The notes below the pieces were generated by a model that saw only the letters and a list, made by a program, of their open reading frames with translations, was not told the origin of the DNA and made no database searches. The translations under genes and the position numbers were made by a program. Of a stretch of 64,000 nt of DNA, positions 16,623-25,539 are shown piece after piece; within the stretch, counting starts at the first letter, position 1, and the number at the start of each line of letters is the position of its first letter. Source of the stretch: Paraburkholderia sp. BCC1884 (GTDB taxonomy: Bacteria > Pseudomonadota > Gammaproteobacteria > Burkholderiales > Burkholderiaceae); contig NZ_CAAJGL010000044.1 in assembly GCF_900996225.1 (NCBI RefSeq), positions 106,743 to 170,742 on the forward strand, written 5' to 3'.

Positions 16623-17216
16623 ATGACCAACAAACCCGCCCCTACCGAAGTTGCCATTCACGAGCTGATTGCAGGCCGCTGGAGCCCGCGCGCGTATTCC
16701 AGCGAGCCGGTGAGCCGCGAACATCTGCGCTCGGTGCTCGAAGCGGCACGCTGGGCACCGTCTTCGTATAACGGGCAACCGTGGCGATTCATCGTGTTCG
16801 ACCGCAGCGTGGACGAAGTCTCGTTCAAGCAGGCTTTCGCCACGCTAGTGCCGTTCAATCAGGGCTGGAATGCGCCGGCGCCGGTGCTGATTGCCGTGAC
16901 CACGCATACGCTCACGAACAAGGGCGAAGTGAATCGCTGCGCACCGTACGATGCGGGCGCCGCGGCAATGTCGCTGGTGTTGCAGGCGCATGCGCTGGGT
17001 CTCGCCGCGCATCAGATGAGCGGCTTCGATCCGAATGCGTTCCGAACCGCTTTCAAACTACCGAGCGACGTCGAAGTCATCGCGATCATTTCGCTCGGTC
17101 ATTATGGTGAGGTCGACAAGCTGGACCCGGTGTTGCGGGAGCGCGAGAAATCAGTGCGTCAGCGTCTGCCGCTGGCGGATATCGCCTATGGTGGCGGCTG
17201 GAAGAAGGCTTTCTAG
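16623..17216 (+). CDS. Nitroreductase family protein
   Basis: A 197-residue FMN-dependent oxidoreductase. The FMN-binding signature RWSPRAYSSEPV (about 18-29), the block LEAARWAPSSYNGQPWRFIVF (about 39-59), and the C-terminal GHYGEVDKLD with the basic tail are visible. Such enzymes reduce nitro groups, quinones or similar acceptors with NAD(P)H; the natural substrate here is unknown. The start at ATG 16623 follows GAGAGAAG at 16613-16620. A bidirectional terminator separates it from the convergent MFS gene. Confidence 0.92.
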   Translation: MTNKPAPTEVAIHELIAGRWSPRAYSSEPVSREHLRSVLEAARWAPSSYNGQPWRFIVFDRSVDEVSFKQAFATLVPFNQGWNAPAPVLIAVTTHTLTNKGEVNRCAPYDAGAAAMSLVLQAHALGLAAHQMSGFDPNAFRTAFKLPSDVEVIAIISLGHYGEVDKLDPVLREREKSVRQRLPLADIAYGGGWKKAF

Positions 17217-17246
17217 AACGCTGGTTTTCCGGCGATGGATCAGACA

Positions 17247-17274
17247 AACGCGCGGTGCTCACCGCGCGTTTTTT
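17247..17274. terminator. Rho-independent terminator between nitroreductase and MFS genes
   Basis: A 10-bp perfect stem (17247-17256 with 17261-17270) with a 4-base loop, followed by T residues to 17274. It reaches the last bases of the convergent MFS gene. Confidence 0.85.
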
Positions 17275-18760
17275 ATTGGGCGCCGCCCGGAGCGTCATCC
17301 GTCACGCTCGATAGTGGCGCGGCGACGTTTTCCAGCGACTTGCGTTCGGCGTCCACGCCCCAGATTGCGGCGATCACCGCGGCCCCGAGCATCAGCGCCG
17401 AGCCGACCAGGTAGCCCGAATACACCGCGCCGCGCTCGTGTGTATCGATCAGACGACCAAAAAACGCCGGGCCGATGATGCCGCCGAGTGCCGTGCCGAA
17501 CGCATAAAAAACCGCGATCGCCAGCGCGCGGATTTCCAGCGGAAACGATTCGCTGACCGTCAGATACGCGGAGCTGGCCGCCGCCGAGGCGAAGAAGAAA
17601 ATCACCATCCACGCTGCTGTTTGCGTGACGACGGTGAGCATCTGCTGCTCGAACAGGTAGCCGCTCACCGTCAGCAGGATTGCGGAGAGGCCGTAAGTCG
17701 TCGCGATCATCTTGCGTCGGCCGATCACATCGAAGAGTCGCCCGAGCAGCAGTGGTCCGAGGAAATTGCCGAGTGCGAAGGGCAGCAAATACCAGCCGAT
17801 GTGGTCACCCGGCACCTGATAGAAATCGGTCAGCACGAGCGCGTAGGTGAAAAAGATCGCGTTGTAGAAGAAGGCTTGCGCGGTCATCAGCGAGAGGCCG
17901 ACCAACGCGCGCCGTCGGTGTACGTTGAAGAGGGTATGGAAGACCTCGCGCAGCGGCGTGTGCCCGCGTGAACGCAGACGCAACCGGGTGAGGTCGTGGT
18001 CCGTGAGCGTGTGGCCTTCCTTGCGGAAGCGTGTTTCGATGCCTTCGACAATCGAACGTGCCTCGGCTTTGTCGCCGTGTGTCAGCAGCCAGCGCGGACT
18101 TTCGGGCACCCAGATGCGCATTGGCAGGATGGCCAGCGCCAGCACCGCGCCGATGAAAAAGCATGCGCGCCAGCCCCAGTCGGACGGCAGCAGATGCGGG
18201 TCGAGCAGCACCAGCGAACCGGCCGCGCCGAGTCCCGCGCCGACCCAGAAGGTTCCGTTGATGCCGAGATCGGTCCAGCCGCGCACGCGGGCCGGCGTGA
18301 ATTCCTGAATCGTCGAATTGATCGCCGTATATTCGCCGCCGATGCCCGCGCCCGTCAGGAAGCGAAACAACAGAAAGCTGGCCAGATTCCACGACAATGC
18401 AGTCGCGGCGGTCGCTGCCAGATAAAGGCCTAGCGTGATAAAAAACAGCTTTCGTCGACCAAGCCGGTCGGTCAGCCAGCCAAAACCGAGCGCGCCGAGC
18501 ACGGCGCCGGCGATGTACGCGCTACCTGCCAAGCCGACGTCCGCGTTGGTAAAGTGCAACGCTGGGCTCGATTTCAGCGCACTCGCCACCGCACCCGCGA
18601 GCGTGACTTCCAGGCCGTCGAGCAGCCACGTTACGCCCAGCGCCACGACGATCAGCGAGTGGAAGCGGCCCCAAGGCAGGCGATCGAGCCTGGACGGCAA
18701 ATCCGTTTCGATCACCTCGGCGTTTTTCTCGCGGACAGCGGCGGTAGGCGGCGCGCTCAT
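17273..18760 (-). CDS. MFS transporter, sugar-porter/metabolite:H+ symporter type
   Basis: A 495-residue inner-membrane carrier with twelve helices. Family motifs are GWLTDRLGRRKLFF (loop 2-3, about 93-106), the PESPRWLL motif at the end of helix 6 (about 218-225), and GRLFDVIGRRKM in the second half (about 336-347). These are signatures of the sugar-porter and aromatic-acid/metabolite symporter branches; the substrate is not known. Ser/Thr-rich polar N-terminus precedes the first helix. It is divergent from yegD with a 189-base gap. Confidence 0.9.
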   Translation of the reverse strand: MSAPPTAAVREKNAEVIETDLPSRLDRLPWGRFHSLIVVALGVTWLLDGLEVTLAGAVASALKSSPALHFTNADVGLAGSAYIAGAVLGALGFGWLTDRLGRRKLFFITLGLYLAATAATALSWNLASFLLFRFLTGAGIGGEYTAINSTIQEFTPARVRGWTDLGINGTFWVGAGLGAAGSLVLLDPHLLPSDWGWRACFFIGAVLALAILPMRIWVPESPRWLLTHGDKAEARSIVEGIETRFRKEGHTLTDHDLTRLRLRSRGHTPLREVFHTLFNVHRRRALVGLSLMTAQAFFYNAIFFTYALVLTDFYQVPGDHIGWYLLPFALGNFLGPLLLGRLFDVIGRRKMIATTYGLSAILLTVSGYLFEQQMLTVVTQTAAWMVIFFFASAAASSAYLTVSESFPLEIRALAIAVFYAFGTALGGIIGPAFFGRLIDTHERGAVYSGYLVGSALMLGAAVIAAIWGVDAERKSLENVAAPLSSVTDDAPGGAQ

Positions 18761-18949
18761 TGCTATAAGTCTCCTGAGGTCCGAAAATTGGTGGCGTATC
18801 CTGTGGAAATGAGCAATTTTCGTTCCGTTGAGCAGAGCTTTGGTGTCGTCGCGCGAGGTTTGAAAGCGTCAGTTGATGCTGGCCGCGCTTTCGTGTTACA
18901 AAGCCGCTCCCCTTTCTGTCCGCGCCAGCCGTGAGCGGCGATTCCTGCC

Positions 18950-20200
18950 ATGAACTATTGCGCGATTGACTTCGGTACTTCCAACTCGGCCGTGGCCGTT
19001 CCTGACGGCACGCAGCTCAAGCTCGCGCCGGTCGAGGGCGCCTATACGACGCTGCCCACGTCCGTCTTTTTCAACACGGACGAGAACACCCGCGAGTACG
19101 GGCGGGCGGCGCTGGCGGCGTATATCGACGGTTTCGATGGCCGCCTGATGCGGTCCATGAAAAGTATTCTCGGCTCGCCGCTCGCCGAGAATTCGACCGA
19201 TCTCGGCGACGGCTCAGCGATCAAATACACGGACGTGATCGCGATTTTTGTCGATCACCTGAAGCGTTCGGCGGAAAAGGCCTCCGGCGGGTCGATCAAC
19301 CGCGCGGTGCTGGGCCGCCCCGTATTCTTCGTCGACGACGATCCGCGCGCCGACCAGATGGCGCAGCAGCAACTCGAAGCCGCGGCGCGCTCGGTCGGTC
19401 TGCAGGAAATCCACTTTCAGTATGAGCCGATCGCAGCTGCATTCGACTACGAATCGCATCTGACGCAAGAGGGATTGGTTCTGGTGGCCGACATCGGCGG
19501 CGGTACTTCGGACTTTTCGCTGGTGCGGGTCGGTCCGCAGCGCATGACGCGCGTCGAGCGCAAGGAGGACGTGCTGGCGCACCATGGCGTGCACGTCGCC
19601 GGGACGGATTTCGACCGGCGCGTCGAACTTTCGACGATCCTGCGCGAACTCGGCTATCAGACGCTCGATCCTGAAGGCCGCGAAATCCCGAACCGGATTT
19701 ATTTCGATCTGGCCACCTGGCACCTGATCAACACCGTTTATGCGCCGAAGCGCGTCAGCGAACTGGCTCTGATGCGACACCTGTTTATCGAGGCCAGGCA
19801 TCACGATCGGCTCATGCGCGTGGTGGAGCGCCGTTTGGGCCACGCGCTGGCGGCGCATGCTGAAGAAGCGAAGATCGGCGTTGCGGCGGGCGGCGAAACC
19901 GTCATCGATCTGGACGAGGTGGAAGACGATCTGCGACTCGCCTTCGACGAAGCCCAACTGATCAAAGCCGGTCAGGACGAAACGCTGCGCATCGTGCAGG
20001 CGGCGCGTGACACGGTCCAGGCGGCCGGCGTCGCGCCACGCGATGTCGATGCGATTTACTTCACGGGCGGCTCGACCGGTTTGGCGTTTCTATCCGGTTC
20101 ATTGGCCGCCGCATTTCCGGATGCTAAAGCGGTATTTGGCGACCGACTCGCCAGTGTCGCGACCGGTCTCGGCATTCACGCGCGACGTTTGTTTGGATAA
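18950..20200 (+). CDS. yegD: Hsp70-like chaperone/ATPase, YegD type
   Basis: A 416-residue actin-fold ATPase related to the N-terminal half of DnaK, without a substrate-binding domain. Phosphate-binding loops are IDFGTSNSAVAV (about 5-16) and VADIGGGTSDFSLV (about 180-193), with FTGGSTGLAFL (about 371-381) as the adenosine motif; EPIAAAFDYE (about 160-169) is the DnaK-like connection. YegD proteins are predicted chaperones with unknown clients. A strong terminator follows 60 bases after the stop and also serves the convergent cold-shock gene. Confidence 0.92.
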   Translation: MNYCAIDFGTSNSAVAVPDGTQLKLAPVEGAYTTLPTSVFFNTDENTREYGRAALAAYIDGFDGRLMRSMKSILGSPLAENSTDLGDGSAIKYTDVIAIFVDHLKRSAEKASGGSINRAVLGRPVFFVDDDPRADQMAQQQLEAAARSVGLQEIHFQYEPIAAAFDYESHLTQEGLVLVADIGGGTSDFSLVRVGPQRMTRVERKEDVLAHHGVHVAGTDFDRRVELSTILRELGYQTLDPEGREIPNRIYFDLATWHLINTVYAPKRVSELALMRHLFIEARHHDRLMRVVERRLGHALAAHAEEAKIGVAAGGETVIDLDEVEDDLRLAFDEAQLIKAGQDETLRIVQAARDTVQAAGVAPRDVDAIYFTGGSTGLAFLSGSLAAAFPDAKAVFGDRLASVATGLGIHARRLFG

Positions 20201-20260
20201 CCCGGATTGAGCAGTCGCATACTGCGAAGATAATCAGCCGATGCAATTGCAATGCATATA

Positions 20261-20288
20261 AAAAAACCCCGCCAAGGCGGGGTTTTTT
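20261..20288. terminator. Bidirectional rho-independent terminator between yegD and the csp gene
   Basis: CCCCGC/GCGGGG around a CAAG loop, flanked by A6 on the left and T7 on the right, so it works in both directions. Confidence 0.93.
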
Positions 20289-20312
20289 TGCGTCCAGAAG
20301 GAAGCGAGTCGC

Positions 20313-20516
20313 TTACGCCGGCTTGATGTCAGCGGCTTGCTTACCCTTCGGGCCCGTCTTCACTTCAAACGTAACCTTTTGGTTTTCTTGCAGCGTCTTG
20401 AAGCCTTCCGTGCGGATTTCCGAGAAATGCGCGAACAGATCTTCGCCACCGCCGTCCGGCGTGATGAAGCCAAAGCCCTTTGCGTCGTTGAACCACTTGA
20501 CGGTACCGGTTTCCAT
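20313..20516 (-). CDS. Cold-shock protein, CspA family
   Basis: A 67-residue single cold-shock domain that binds single-stranded nucleic acid and melts RNA structure. The RNP1 motif GFGFI (about 14-18, in [12 protein letters not shown]) and the RNP2-like segment DLFAHFS (about 26-32) are intact. The frame is open upstream to 20699, but the family start METGTVKWF sits at 20516 with AGGAACA just upstream; the 5' part is the long leader. Several csp paralogues are usual in this group, so a single symbol is not given. Confidence 0.96.
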   Translation of the reverse strand: METGTVKWFNDAKGFGFITPDGGGEDLFAHFSEIRTEGFKTLQENQKVTFEVKTGPKGKQAADIKPA

Positions 20517-20692
20517 ATTACTTGTTCCTAAAGATGGTGAATAAGGCCGAAGCCCAGAAAGTGCATGAAAATCAAGGAAGGGGGTAATGGGACCAACCGG
20601 AGTACCGTTGATGGGCGAACTACGAAAGACCAATTCACTCGCCGCTTGAAATCCTGCCCGAACATTATACGGCCATTTCGAGAGAAGGTCAA
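20517..20692 (-). promoter_or_regulatory. Promoter and long 5' leader of the cold-shock gene
   Basis: On the minus strand TTGACC (20692-20687), 17 bases and a perfect TATAAT (20669-20664) form a strong promoter. Transcription from about 20657 would give a leader of about 140 bases before the ATG. E. coli cspA has a leader of similar length that acts as an RNA thermosensor. I saw no E. coli-type cold box. Confidence 0.7.
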
Positions 20693-20941
20693 CAGTCAAG
20701 CTACTTCTTGACGAAATTTTGCTGCGTGGTGCAAAAATTGCTTACAAAGCTTGCTATTCGTCCGAATTTTTTGTCAGGGAGAACCCCTGGTTTCGCTGCA
20801 GCAACGGGGTGCAACCGTTAAACTACGCGCCTCGCACCGGTTGCACCTGTCTGGAAAAAATCGGCGCGTGCGCGTGCGTGTCACCTCGTCTCTAACGCTC
20901 TCAGGCGGTGTCACGCGGTGCCGGCATGGTTTGCTGCAAAC

Positions 20942-20970
20942 TTGCATGGGGTCGGAGTAGGTGCTAAAGC
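20942..20970 (+). promoter_or_regulatory. Candidate promoter of the APC permease
   Basis: TTGCAT (20942-20947), a 17-base spacer and TAAAGC (20965-20970), placing the start about 23 bases before the permease GTG. The rest of the gap between 20693 and 20941 holds nothing I recognise. Confidence 0.4.
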
Positions 20971-20999
20971 ATTAACTTCGGCCCGACACAGGAGAAGAC

Positions 21000-22595
21000 G
21001 TGAAAAGTTCTATACAACGGAACATCGGGCCATTCGCGCTGATGCTGACCGGCTTGGGTTCGATCATTGGATCGGGCTGGCTGTTCGGCGCGTGGAAAGC
21101 CGCCAAAATTGCCGGCCCGGCCGCCGTTTGTGCCTGGGTGATCGGCGCAGTCGTGATTCTCGCGATTGCCTTGACTTACGCCGAACTCGGCGCGATGTTC
21201 CCGGAGTCCGGCGGGATGGTGCGTTATGCGCGCTACTCGCATGGCGCGCTGGTTGGCTTCATTAGCGCATGGGCAAACTGGATCGCAATTGTCTCGGTGA
21301 TTCCCATCGAGGCTGAAGCTTCCATTCAATATATGAGTACCTGGCCGTATCCCTGGGCGCATGCGCTTTTCGTGGATGGCTCATTAACGCCACACGGGCT
21401 ATTTTTGTCCGCGGCGCTCGTGATCATTTACTTCCTGCTGAACTACTGGGGCGTGAAGCTGTTTGCGCGCGCCAATTCGGCAATCACGATCTTCAAGTTC
21501 CTGATTCCCGGCGCGACCATCCTCGGTTTGATGCTGACGGGTTTCCATAAGGAAAACTTCGGCGACGCGGCTAGCTTTGCACCCTACGGCTGGTCGTCGG
21601 TATTCACGGCGGTGGCGACGAGCGGCATCGTGTTCGCGTTCAACGGTTTCCAGAGTCCGATCAACCTTGCCGGTGAAGCGCGCAATCCGGCCAAGAGCGT
21701 GCCGTTCGCGGTAATCGGCTCGATCCTGCTGGCGTTGGTGATCTACGTGCTGCTGCAGATCGCGTATATCGGCGCGGTGAACCCGAACGACGTGATGAAG
21801 GGCTGGAGCCACTTCAACTTCGCTTCGCCGTTCGCGGAACTGGCCATCGCACTGAACCTGAACTGGCTCGCGATCCTGCTGTACGTCGACGCATTCGTCA
21901 GCCCGAGCGGCACCGGCACGACCTATATGGCGACGACCAGCCGCATGATCTACGCGATGGAGCGCAATAACACCATGCCGAAGATGTTCGGCAACGTGCA
22001 TCCGTTCTACGGCGTGCCGCGTCAGGCGATGTGGTTCAACCTGCTGGTGTCGTTCATCTTCATGTTCTTCTTCCGCGGCTGGAGTTCGCTGGCCGCCGTA
22101 ATCTCGGTCGCGACCGTGATCTCGTACCTGACAGGTCCGATCAGCCTGATGGCATTGCGCCGTGCTGCGACGGATCTCGAGCGTCCGCTGCACATTCCGG
22201 GCATGAAGATCATTGCGCCGTTCGCGTTCGTTTGCGCGTCGCTGATCCTGTACTGGGCGAAGTGGCCGCTGACCGGCGAAATCATTCTGCTGATGGTCGT
22301 CGCGCTGCCGGTGTACTTCTACTTCCAGGCGAAGTCGGGCTTCAGCGGCTGGGGCCGCGATCTGAAGGCCGCGTGGTGGCTGGTGGCTTACCTGCCGGTG
22401 ATGGCGGTTCTGTCGCTGATCGGCAGCAAGCAGTTCGGCGGTCACGACGTGATTCCCTACGGCTGGGACATGCTGGTGGTCATCGCGTTTGCGCTGGTGT
22501 TCTATTACTGGGGCGTGAGCAGTGGCTACCGCTCGGAGTATCTGGACGAGCGCGACGAGCATGACGAAGTGCTCGAAGGCATGGGCGCGCATTAA
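21000..22595 (+). CDS. APC superfamily amino-acid permease
   Basis: A 531-residue inner-membrane transporter with about twelve to fourteen helices. The first helix carries the unwound substrate-site motif GLGSIIGSGWLFGAW (about 18-32), and the sixth has ATSGIVFAFNGFQSPINLAGEARNP in pieces around 208-230, both typical of the APC family. YveA-like aspartate:proton symporters are similar in length and pattern, so an acidic amino acid is a possible substrate. The start codon is GTG at 21000, preceded by a strong AGGAGAAG at 20990-20997. A perfect 16-bp hairpin terminator follows. Confidence 0.9.
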   Translation: MKSSIQRNIGPFALMLTGLGSIIGSGWLFGAWKAAKIAGPAAVCAWVIGAVVILAIALTYAELGAMFPESGGMVRYARYSHGALVGFISAWANWIAIVSVIPIEAEASIQYMSTWPYPWAHALFVDGSLTPHGLFLSAALVIIYFLLNYWGVKLFARANSAITIFKFLIPGATILGLMLTGFHKENFGDAASFAPYGWSSVFTAVATSGIVFAFNGFQSPINLAGEARNPAKSVPFAVIGSILLALVIYVLLQIAYIGAVNPNDVMKGWSHFNFASPFAELAIALNLNWLAILLYVDAFVSPSGTGTTYMATTSRMIYAMERNNTMPKMFGNVHPFYGVPRQAMWFNLLVSFIFMFFFRGWSSLAAVISVATVISYLTGPISLMALRRAATDLERPLHIPGMKIIAPFAFVCASLILYWAKWPLTGEIILLMVVALPVYFYFQAKSGFSGWGRDLKAAWWLVAYLPVMAVLSLIGSKQFGGHDVIPYGWDMLVVIAFALVFYYWGVSSGYRSEYLDERDEHDEVLEGMGAH

Positions 22596-22617
22596 GCGGC
22601 CACGCTGACTGAGACGG

Positions 22618-22653
22618 AAAAAGCCCGCCTGAGGTCACTCAGGCGGGCTTTTT
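22618..22653. terminator. Bidirectional rho-independent terminator after the permease gene
   Basis: A 16-bp perfect stem (22618-22633 with 22638-22653) with a GTCA loop, starting with A5 and ending with T5. It lies between the convergent permease and ygiD genes and can serve both. Confidence 0.93.
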
Positions 22654-22687
22654 GTTTGTCGCGACTAAAGCAGTGTTCGTCAGCGAA

Positions 22688-23473
22688 TCAGGCGGTGCCG
22701 AACACGTAGTTCGTCATGGCGAGCGAGCGCTGGTAAGTTCCGAGCGACTGGATCGCCAGCGAATAATCGTCGTCGGCGGCGCCGAGGGCGGCGAAGACCG
22801 GCAGCAGATGCTCGTCGGTCGGATGCATCAACACCGCGTGCGGCGCCTGGCGGCGGTAGTCGAGCAAGGCATCGATATCGCGCGCGGCGAGCTTCGATTC
22901 GAACCAGTCGGTGAATTCGGTCACGCGCGGATCGGCGTCTTCGGGACGCGCGGAGAAGTCGGCGGCGCGCAGGTTGTGGGTGATCTGGCCGGAGCCGATC
23001 ACCATCACGCCGTCGTTCTTCAGCGAGCGCAGCGCGCGGCCGACGCGGAAGTGGTGCGCCGCGTCCAGATGCGGCTGGATCGACAGCTGGGCGACGGGCA
23101 GGTTGGCCTCGGGGAACATCAGCAGCATCGGCACCCATGCGCCGTGATCCAGTCCGTGCGGCTGGACGTCGGCCAGAACGCCGTGGTCGCTGAGCAGCAC
23201 GGCGGCGCGACGCGCTACATCGGGCGCGCCCGGTGCGGGGTACTGAATCTCGTAGAGCTGACGCGGAAAACCGTAGAAATCGTGAATGGTTTCCGGCGCC
23301 GTCGACGTGCTGGCGATCGGGTGCGCCGTGCCCCAATGAGCCGACAGCATCAGGACGGCTTCGGGGCGCGGCAACTGGGCGCTCAACGTGCCGAATTCAG
23401 CGGATGGCAGCGACGGATCGATCGGCAGGGTGGGCGCGCCGTGGGAGAGGAAAAGCGAAGGTAAGCGGTTCAT
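22688..23473 (-). CDS. ygiD: Class III extradiol ring-cleavage dioxygenase, YgiD/4,5-DOPA dioxygenase family
   Basis: A 261-residue member of the LigB-like class III extradiol family. Metal-binding histidines are recognisable in LFLSHGAPTLP (His11), SAHWGT (about His46), and LMHPTDEHLLPVFAALGA (about 215-232), with LDHGAWVPMLLMFPEA (about 108-123) as the central block. E. coli YgiD opens L-DOPA at the 4,5 position with Zn or Fe; the physiological substrate here is unknown. It is downstream of ubiX on the same strand after 112 bases and convergent with the permease gene. Confidence 0.92.
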   Translation of the reverse strand: MNRLPSLFLSHGAPTLPIDPSLPSAEFGTLSAQLPRPEAVLMLSAHWGTAHPIASTSTAPETIHDFYGFPRQLYEIQYPAPGAPDVARRAAVLLSDHGVLADVQPHGLDHGAWVPMLLMFPEANLPVAQLSIQPHLDAAHHFRVGRALRSLKNDGVMVIGSGQITHNLRAADFSARPEDADPRVTEFTDWFESKLAARDIDALLDYRRQAPHAVLMHPTDEHLLPVFAALGAADDDYSLAIQSLGTYQRSLAMTNYVFGTA

Positions 23474-23585
23474 GGCAGCACATGGCCGCGAGGGCGCGGC
23501 ATGAAAATTGGGTTGCTACCAATATAGGGCTGCACCCGCGTTTGATAAACGGGTGAAATCGGAATTGATTGTGTCGCTGGTGTTG

Positions 23586-24185
23586 TTAATCCTGCGCGTC
23601 GCGCAAGCCTTGCCACGCGGGCGACAACGCCGGCCCGAGTGCGAACAGATCCAGCACGCGCGCCACGGTGTGATCGACCATTTCGTCGATGGAAGCGGGT
23701 TGGTTGTAGAACGCCGGCAGCGGCGGAAAGATGACGCCGCCCATTTCGGTCACGGCGGTCATATTGCGCAGATGCGCGAGGTTGAATGGCGTTTCGCGCA
23801 CCAGCAGCACGAGCCGGCGGCGCTCCTTGAGCGTGACGTCGGCGGCGCGGGTAATCAGGTTGTCGGAGAAAGCGTGCGCGACGCTCGCGAGCGTCTTCAT
23901 GGAGCAGGGCGCGACCACCATGCCGTCGGTGGCGAACGAGCCGGACGCGATGCTCGCGCCGACGTCGCGCACCGAATGGACGACATCCGCGAGGGGATGC
24001 ACGTCTTCTTTGCTCAACTGGAGTTCGTGCTGGATATTGAGCCAGCCCGCGCTCGAAATCAGCAGATGGCTTTCGACGCCGCCCAGCTTGCGCAGCGTCT
24101 CCAGCATCCGGATGCCGTAGATGGCACCGGTGGCGCCGGTGATCGCGACGATCAGCCGGCGTGGCGCCGCAGCGCGTGTTTCCAT
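23586..24185 (-). CDS. ubiX: Flavin prenyltransferase UbiX
   Basis: UbiX makes prenylated FMN, the cofactor of UbiD-type decarboxylases in ubiquinone synthesis and aromatic acid metabolism. The 199-residue protein shows the FMN-binding start VAITGATGAIYGIRML (about 13-28), SSAGW (about 44-48), and the family block VVAPCSMKTLASVAHAFSDNLITRAADV, with RLVLLVRETPFNLAHLRNM (about 123-141) and GGVIFPPLPAFYNQP (about 149-163). Its length is normal. It sits at the end of the hemA-prfA-prmC-grxD group on the minus strand, 51 bases after grxD. Confidence 0.95.
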   Translation of the reverse strand: METRAAAPRRLIVAITGATGAIYGIRMLETLRKLGGVESHLLISSAGWLNIQHELQLSKEDVHPLADVVHSVRDVGASIASGSFATDGMVVAPCSMKTLASVAHAFSDNLITRAADVTLKERRRLVLLVRETPFNLAHLRNMTAVTEMGGVIFPPLPAFYNQPASIDEMVDHTVARVLDLFALGPALSPAWQGLRDAQD

Positions 24186-24236
24186 GGCTCGCGGCGCCTT
24201 ATATGAACCGGGAAGCGAACGGTCGACCGTGGCTGC

Positions 24237-24548
24237 TCAGGCCGCGGCAAACAGTTGCTGCAGTTCGCCCGATTCGTACATTTCCATCATGATGTCCGAG
24301 CCGCCGATGAATTCACCGCCCACATACAGCTGCGGAATGGTCGGCCAGTTCGAAAACTGTTTGATGCCCTGGCGGACTTCGTCGTCTTCGAGCACGTTGA
24401 CGGTCTTCATTTCACCGACGCCGCACGCTTTCAGGATCTGGATGGCACGGCCGGAAAAGCCGCACATCGGGAACTGGGCGGTGCCCTTCATGAAGAGGAC
24501 GACGTTGTTGTCGTCGACGATTTGCTTGATGCGTTGTTGCGTATCCAT
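24237..24548 (-). CDS. grxD: Monothiol glutaredoxin GrxD
   Basis: A 103-residue CGFS-type glutaredoxin that binds a [2Fe-2S] cluster with glutathione and acts in Fe-S cluster transfer. The active motif is CGFS at residues 29-32, preceded by MKGTAQFPM, with [23 protein letters not shown] (about 68-90) as the glutathione-binding region. It is 117 bases downstream of prmC and 51 bases upstream of ubiX on the same strand; the gene order prfA-prmC-grxD-ubiX is conserved in betaproteobacteria. Confidence 0.97.
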   Translation of the reverse strand: MDTQQRIKQIVDDNNVVLFMKGTAQFPMCGFSGRAIQILKACGVGEMKTVNVLEDDEVRQGIKQFSNWPTIPQLYVGGEFIGGSDIMMEMYESGELQQLFAAA

Positions 24549-24665
24549 GACTGACCTTGCGGTTCCGTGATGTGTAGGGAATAGGCTGAAATGATAGCGG
24601 ATTTCGATACGACCGACCGAGGCCCGCTTTGTCCGTTCAGCAGATAGGGGTATTTGCCTGTTTGT

Positions 24666-25523
24666 TCAACTGTTCCCGGCGGCCCAAACGCCGCCGCTAA
24701 TACGCTCGATGCCGGCGAGATCCCGCTCGGAGCGGACCTGCGTGAAACCTTGCGCCACCAGCAGTTCGCGAACGGCGGCGGACTGATCGTAGCCGTGCTC
24801 GATCCACAACACGCCTTTTGGAACGAGACGCGTGGGCGCGCCGGCGACGATCTCGCGGATCGCGCTGAGGCCGTCGGCTTCGTCGGTGAGTGCGCCGCGC
24901 GGCTCGAAGCGCAAATCGCCTTCTGCCAGATGCGGATCGCCGCTCGCGATATACGGTGGATTGCTGACGATCACTTCGAAGCGCAGCGTGGCGTCGAGTG
25001 ACGCGTACCAGTCGCTTTGCATCAATGTAACGGCGCCGCCAGGGCGTTTTGCGTCGAGCAGGCGGGCGGCATTGCGCGTGGCCACCGCCAACGCTTGTGT
25101 CGAACGATCCAGCGCCCAGACTCGCGCGTCAGGTCGCATCGAGGCAATCGCGACGGCGATCGCGCCGGTGCCGGTGCCGAGGTCGAGCAGGCGTGGGCGC
25201 GAGAGGCCGTCCATCGCGCTTAGCGCGGTCTCCACCAGCAATTCGGTTTCGGGGCGCGGGATCAACACGTCGGGTGTGACGTCGAAATCCAGGCCGAAGA
25301 ACTCACGTGCGCCCACCAGTTGCGCGACCGGCTCACCGGCAACGCGCCGGGCTTCGAGCGTCCGGAAACGCTCGACGTCGGCCTCGTCCATTGGCTCGTC
25401 GCCGCGCGTGATCAACTGCGTGGGCCGCCAGCCGAGCACGTGCGTGAGCAGAATCCGCGCTTCGAGCGACGGAAGGGGCGAGGCGCGCAACAGCGCGACG
25501 GGCGTAGAGGGAGTGGCCAGCAT
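24666..25523 (-). CDS. prmC: Peptide chain release factor N5-glutamine methyltransferase PrmC
   Basis: PrmC methylates the Gln of the GGQ motif in release factors RF1 and RF2, raising termination efficiency. The 285-residue protein has an N-terminal helical substrate-binding domain, IPRPETELLVE (about 110-120), the SAM motif LLDLGTGTGAIAVAI (about 132-146), and the catalytic VSNPPYI (about 202-208). The frame is open upstream into prfA, but the ATG at 25523 lies 16 bases after the prfA stop and gives the expected N-terminus. Being directly downstream of prfA puts the enzyme next to its own substrate gene. Confidence 0.94.
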   Translation of the reverse strand: MLATPSTPVALLRASPLPSLEARILLTHVLGWRPTQLITRGDEPMDEADVERFRTLEARRVAGEPVAQLVGAREFFGLDFDVTPDVLIPRPETELLVETALSAMDGLSRPRLLDLGTGTGAIAVAIASMRPDARVWALDRSTQALAVATRNAARLLDAKRPGGAVTLMQSDWYASLDATLRFEVIVSNPPYIASGDPHLAEGDLRFEPRGALTDEADGLSAIREIVAGAPTRLVPKGVLWIEHGYDQSAAVRELLVAQGFTQVRSERDLAGIERISGGVWAAGNS

Positions 25524-25539
25524 GCCAGGCGATTGCGCC

